This document shows, one piece after another, positions 62,801-64,000 of a stretch of 64,000 bases of DNA. The notes beneath the pieces were generated by a model that had not been told where the DNA came from, did not search any database, and worked only from the letters and a program-made list of their open reading frames with translations. Numbering within the stretch: the first letter of the stretch is position 1; each line of letters begins with the position of its first letter. A program made the position numbers and the translations under genes. The stretch lies in the NCBI RefSeq assembly GCF_030867145.1, contig NC_134418.1, forward strand, positions 2,414,802 to 2,478,801. Reading direction: 5' to 3'. The stretch comes from Opisthocomus hoazin. Taxonomy: Eukaryota > Chordata > Aves > Opisthocomiformes > Opisthocomidae.

Positions 62801-64000
62801 GAGACCCCGCACCCCGCAGCGGGTACCCCAGGACCGACCTTTGCCCCGTCGCCACCACCAGCGGCCGTCCCGGGTTGGCGTGGTGTGACCGGCACCGAGG
62901 TTTTGGTGCTGAGGATGTATGAGCTCATGGGGCTGTGCTGACGGAGACGCCCGTCTCTTGTCTCTGCCCGCACCCTGGGTGTGGACCGAGCGGAGGTGCC
63001 GTGAATTTGTGGGGCCTCAGCAGGGGCTGGGGGAGCCGGAGTGGAAGCACCACGGGTGCCATTGGGAGCTGCTCTCCATTGCCAGGGGCCTGATATCGCT
63101 GAGCAGCAACGCCAGCTACTACCTAAAACCCCTGGGGACCCCCGAGCCGGGCCACCACGTCATCCACCGAGCAGAGCACTTGCCCATCCGAGGTGGGACC
63201 TGCGGCCACGGCGACGATTTTGGGAGCACCATCGCTGACATCGCTCGGCTCTTCCAGCCGGTGCAACACCGGGTAAATCCATCCTGGGGTCCTCGGCTTG
63301 TGGAGGGGCTGAGAGCGGGGCTGTCCGTGCCCCTGCTCAATGCCTGCAGCTTGCGGTGGGGTGGCCCTCACCCTGGCATCTGGGCAGGGTTGCGCAGGTG
63401 GGTGGGATGCTCGTGGGCAGCTCGCCTGGTTTGAGTTTGGGTAGGAGACCTCAAAGGGAGGACGTGGGTTGGGGATTGGTGCTGTGTCGTACGATGTGGG
63501 ATGTGATGTGATGTGACGTTGGGAATTGCGCTAAAGCTGCCCAAATTTTCCTGGTCTCCTCGTGCCTCAGTTTCCCTTCTCAGACGTCCTGCTGGGGCAG
63601 CTCTACACTGTCTGGGGAACCTGTGATGCCCAGAGCCGTGGGCTGCCCGCTCTTTCGCTCCTCCAAGCCTTGCTGTCTGTCTTGCAGGCGAAGAGAGATG
63701 CCTGGAGGACCATGAAGTACATGGAGCTCTTCATCGTTGCTGATCACACACTGGTGAGTGCCGTGGGGGGCAGAAACCGGGTCCCCTGCCGAAAAGCCAG
63801 AACCCCTCTCTGTCTCTCTCCCTGCTTTTCCTCCGGTGACCCTTCCCCATCCCCGTCTCTCTGCAGTACAGGAACCAGAACCTCAACCTGGGCCACACCA
63901 AGCAGCGCATCGTGGAGATCGCAAACTACGTGGACAAGGTAACAGCGGGCGAGAGGGATCTGCCACCACCTCCATGATTCCTGGTGCATGAGAAAGCACC
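44050..64000 (+). CDS. ADAM33: ADAM33-like metalloprotease (ADAM13/33), 5' part, runs off the window
   Basis: ADAM proteins are membrane-anchored zinc proteases that shed cell-surface proteins and act in adhesion; Xenopus ADAM13, the ADAM33 relative, works in neural crest migration (known of the family). Eight exons give 257 residues: a signal peptide (core at residues 25-34), the prodomain to about residue 214, and 43 residues of the reprolysin catalytic domain. [56 protein letters not shown] and [20 protein letters not shown] match human ADAM33 better than ADAM12 or ADAM19. Cys188 in TCGHGD is the cysteine-switch candidate. R-A-K-R (211-214) is a furin site. N121 and N157 are glycosylation sequons. 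HExxH is outside the window, so activity cannot be judged. Confidence 0.85.
44183..46882 (+). other. ADAM33 intron 1
   Basis: A 2.7-kb intron that begins in the CpG island and becomes AT-richer after about 45,650. It contains a 59-bp CR1-like tail (44888-44946). Several long open frames here on both strands reflect GC richness, not genes. Confidence 0.7.
44888..44946 (-). mobile_element. CR1-like 3' end, 59 bp
   Basis: ATCGTGGAATCGTAGGTTGG and CACCAAGTCCAACCATCC are the antisense CR1 tail of a diverged subfamily, also seen at 61338. Only the last few tens of bases remain. Confidence 0.75.
46883..46965 (+). CDS. ADAM33: ADAM33 exon 2 (prodomain start)
   Basis: An 83-nt exon between CTTCTCTTCTCCAG and GTAAGG; phase 1 in and 0 out. 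It encodes [20 protein letters not shown] then RAVSLDEK. Human ADAM33 has VTPHWVLDGRPWRTVSLEEP at this place. Confidence 0.9.
47672..48578 (+). repeat. 75-bp minisatellite, about 12 copies
   Basis: Twelve near-identical 75-bp units (consensus segments GGTGGCATCTCCCTGGATGA and GAAGCCACCTGAGATGCC) lie in tandem. The period is a multiple of 3, so the array is open for up to 171 codons on + and 342 codons on -, with 25-residue peptide repeats. Units differ at a few sites (CTGGATGAGG or CTGGGTGAGG; TGCTGGGAAG or TGCTCAGAAG). Six central units (about 48075-48520) form three 150-bp dimers. No splice or homology evidence supports coding use. Confidence 0.97.
49404..50042 (-). mobile_element. CR1 LINE fragment
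   Basis: Begins AAATCACAGAATCCCAGAAT and runs to the antisense of [18 protein letters not shown]. The - frame is open for 263 codons (the longest CR1 frame in the window), including the flanking tail. Confidence 0.92.
50735..50994 (+). mobile_element. CR1 LINE 3' fragment (second subfamily)
   Basis: Has GGTTTTAAACTGGAAGAGGG, GTGAGGGTGGTGAGGCCCTG and GGGACGGGATGATCTGTAAG, with a degraded tail GTCTGGGATTCTCT. Confidence 0.87.
52224..52349 (-). mobile_element. CR1 LINE 3' tail fragment
   Basis: Only about 125 bp: repeated TCACAGAA units (52226-52251), then GGTCATCTAGTCCAACCC and CAGGACCTTGTCCAGGCG. Very short 5' truncation. Confidence 0.88.
52556..52876 (-). mobile_element. CR1 LINE fragment (second subfamily)
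   Basis: Begins AATCATAGGATCACAGCCTG; contains CACGAGCAGGGACCCCTTCC and ends CTCTCCAGCTTTCCTGTAGC. It is closely related to the copy at 32813, with the same 5' end point. Confidence 0.87.
53197..54071 (+). mobile_element. CR1 LINE fragment, about 875 bp
   Basis: Starts in the catalytic box ([12 protein letters not shown]) and runs through [38 protein letters not shown] to an ATTCTGGGATTCTGTGAG tail. Frames change near 53400. The join is just 3' of the RT aspartates, so the RT core is missing. Confidence 0.93.
54938..55208 (+). mobile_element. CR1 LINE 3' fragment with expanded octamer tail
   Basis: Starts at GGGCGCAAACTGAAGC and ends with about five GATTCTGTG units (55164-55208), the longest tail array in the window. 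Confidence 0.9.
56794..56870 (+). CDS. ADAM33: ADAM33 exon 3 (prodomain)
   Basis: A 77-nt exon between TTCCTCCGTAG and GTAAGT; phase 0 in, 2 out. It encodes [20 protein letters not shown] and VLERN, comparable to human ALEAEGQELLLELEKNH. Confidence 0.88.
57513..58240 (-). mobile_element. CR1 LINE fragment
   Basis: Begins GAATCACAGAGTCACAGAAT and ends in the antisense of the HQYRLG block. Small deletions near 57703 and 57737 break the conserved [11 protein letters not shown] region. Confidence 0.92.
58838..59210 (+). repeat. degenerate 20-bp tandem repeat
   Basis: About 18 units of a 20-bp motif around CATCTGTGGCACCCAGGACC, with substitutions (CCATCCATGG, CAGTCCATGG) and a few indels. GGCACCC recurs at nearly regular spacing. 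Open frames across it are by-products. Confidence 0.9.
60165..60538 (+). repeat. polypyrimidine pentamer array, TTCTC then TCCTC
   Basis: About 370 bp of pure C/T on +. The left part (about 60190-60395) is mostly TTCTC units with short irregular TCTCTC joints; the right part (about 60405-60535) is an almost perfect TCCTC array. The unit differs by one T-to-C change. Mirror-type homopurine/homopyrimidine tracts can form triplex DNA. Confidence 0.97.
60743..60757 (+). repeat. 15-G run
   Basis: A 15-base G run in ADAM33 intron 3. Such runs can form quadruplexes and are often mis-sized in assemblies. Confidence 0.85.
61338..61548 (-). mobile_element. diverged CR1 LINE 3' fragment
   Basis: Begins GCAGAATCGTAGAATCATTC, then GGTTGGAAAAGACCTCTCAG and AAGTCCAACCATCACCCC. 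This is an older subfamily than the ATTCTGTG copies. It ends about 60 bp before ADAM33 exon 4. Confidence 0.85.
61607..61682 (+). CDS. ADAM33: ADAM33 exon 4 (prodomain)
   Basis: A 76-nt exon between CTCTCCCCAG and GTGGGT; phase 2 in, 0 out. Encodes [20 protein letters not shown] then TPNHT, with sequon N121. Human has LLAPGYIETHYGPDGQPVVL and APNHT. Confidence 0.95.
61683..62169 (+). other. ADAM33 intron 4
   Basis: GC-rich intron of 487 bp with no repeat recognised. Confidence 0.7.
62170..62246 (+). CDS. ADAM33: ADAM33 exon 5 (prodomain)
   Basis: A 77-nt exon between TCTCTCCCAG and GTATGG; phase 0 in, 2 out. Encodes [20 protein letters not shown] then TCSGI. The two Cys (DHC and TCSG) that pair in ADAM prodomains are present. 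Confidence 0.95.
62247..63085 (+). other. ADAM33 intron 5
   Basis: An 839-bp intron with one antisense CR1 (62367-62708). The rest is GC-rich and featureless. Confidence 0.7.
62367..62708 (-). mobile_element. CR1 LINE fragment
   Basis: Begins ATCACAGAATCACAGAATGG and ends just before CCCATCGTTCCCC at the antisense of the DLRNDSKYL block, the usual CR1 ORF2 end region. Confidence 0.92.
63086..63272 (+). CDS. ADAM33: ADAM33 exon 6 (prodomain, cysteine switch)
   Basis: A 187-nt exon between CCATTGCCAG and GTAAAT; phase 2 in, 0 out. It encodes [17 protein letters not shown] (sequon N157), then [13 protein letters not shown], with Cys188 the likely zinc-blocking switch residue, and ends FQPVQHR. 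A GTGGGA donor-like site at 63193 would shift the frame, so I do not use it. Confidence 0.93.
63273..63687 (+). other. ADAM33 intron 6
   Basis: A 415-bp intron. A short GATGTG repeat lies near 63496-63516. Nothing else seen. Confidence 0.7.
63688..63753 (+). CDS. ADAM33: ADAM33 exon 7 (furin site, start of catalytic domain)
   Basis: A 66-nt exon between GTCTTGCAG and GTGAGT; phase 0 on both sides. Encodes [20 protein letters not shown] then TL. Joined to the previous exon it makes R-A-K-R, a proprotein convertase site, so cleavage after residue 214 should release the prodomain. [10 protein letters not shown] is the conserved first strand of the reprolysin domain. Confidence 0.95.
63867..63938 (+). 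CDS. ADAM33: ADAM33 exon 8 (catalytic domain)
   Basis: A 72-nt exon between CTCTGCAG and GTAACA; phase 0 on both sides. Encodes [20 protein letters not shown] then YVDK, close to human RHRNLNHTKQRLLEVANYVD. This is the last exon in the window; the zinc site lies further right. Confidence 0.93.

Overview
The window is nuclear DNA from a bird. It has vertebrate split genes with GT-AG introns and about 29 fragments of the CR1 LINE, the dominant avian retrotransposon. By my estimated spans these fragments cover about 14 kb, over a fifth of the window. There is also a CpG-rich, G-run-rich promoter and many satellites, which suggests a small, GC-rich, gene-dense chromosome. I cannot name the species. 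No operons, CRISPR arrays, plasmid genes or phage genes are present.

Two protein genes lie head to tail on the + strand. The first (about 1-35,130) is the 3' part of ALMS1, the centrosome and basal-body protein behind Alstrom syndrome in humans. I place eleven consecutive coding exons (2342 to 34695) whose phases agree at every junction and which sum to 1,417 codons plus a stop. They match human exons 10 to 23, less some of the small exons between 10 and 16. A likely further upstream exon lies at 369-491. The 3' UTR carries two groups of poly(A) signals.

From about 35,130 to 43,440 there is intergenic DNA with four CR1 fragments and no supported gene. An ATT/AAT satellite then gives way abruptly to a very GC-rich CpG island.

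The second gene starts in that island (ATG at 44050) and runs off the right edge. It is an ADAM metalloprotease, best matched to ADAM33 (Xenopus ADAM13). Eight exons (257 codons, phases consistent) encode the signal peptide, the whole prodomain with a cysteine-switch-like Cys, an R-A-K-R furin site across an exon junction, and the first 43 residues of the metalloprotease domain. The zinc-binding HExxH motif lies beyond the window. The introns hold a 12-copy 75-bp minisatellite, a 20-bp degenerate tandem repeat and a long polypyrimidine pentamer array.

The two genes have no known joint function; they are only neighbours. I see no new enzymatic or defence system. The points most worth a second look are a cassette-exon-like segment inside an ALMS1 intron (26744-26830), an in-frame alternative donor that would remove a conserved ALMS1 motif, paired TQT motifs, a shortened exon 10-16 interval relative to human, and the higher-order minisatellite that is open on both strands.
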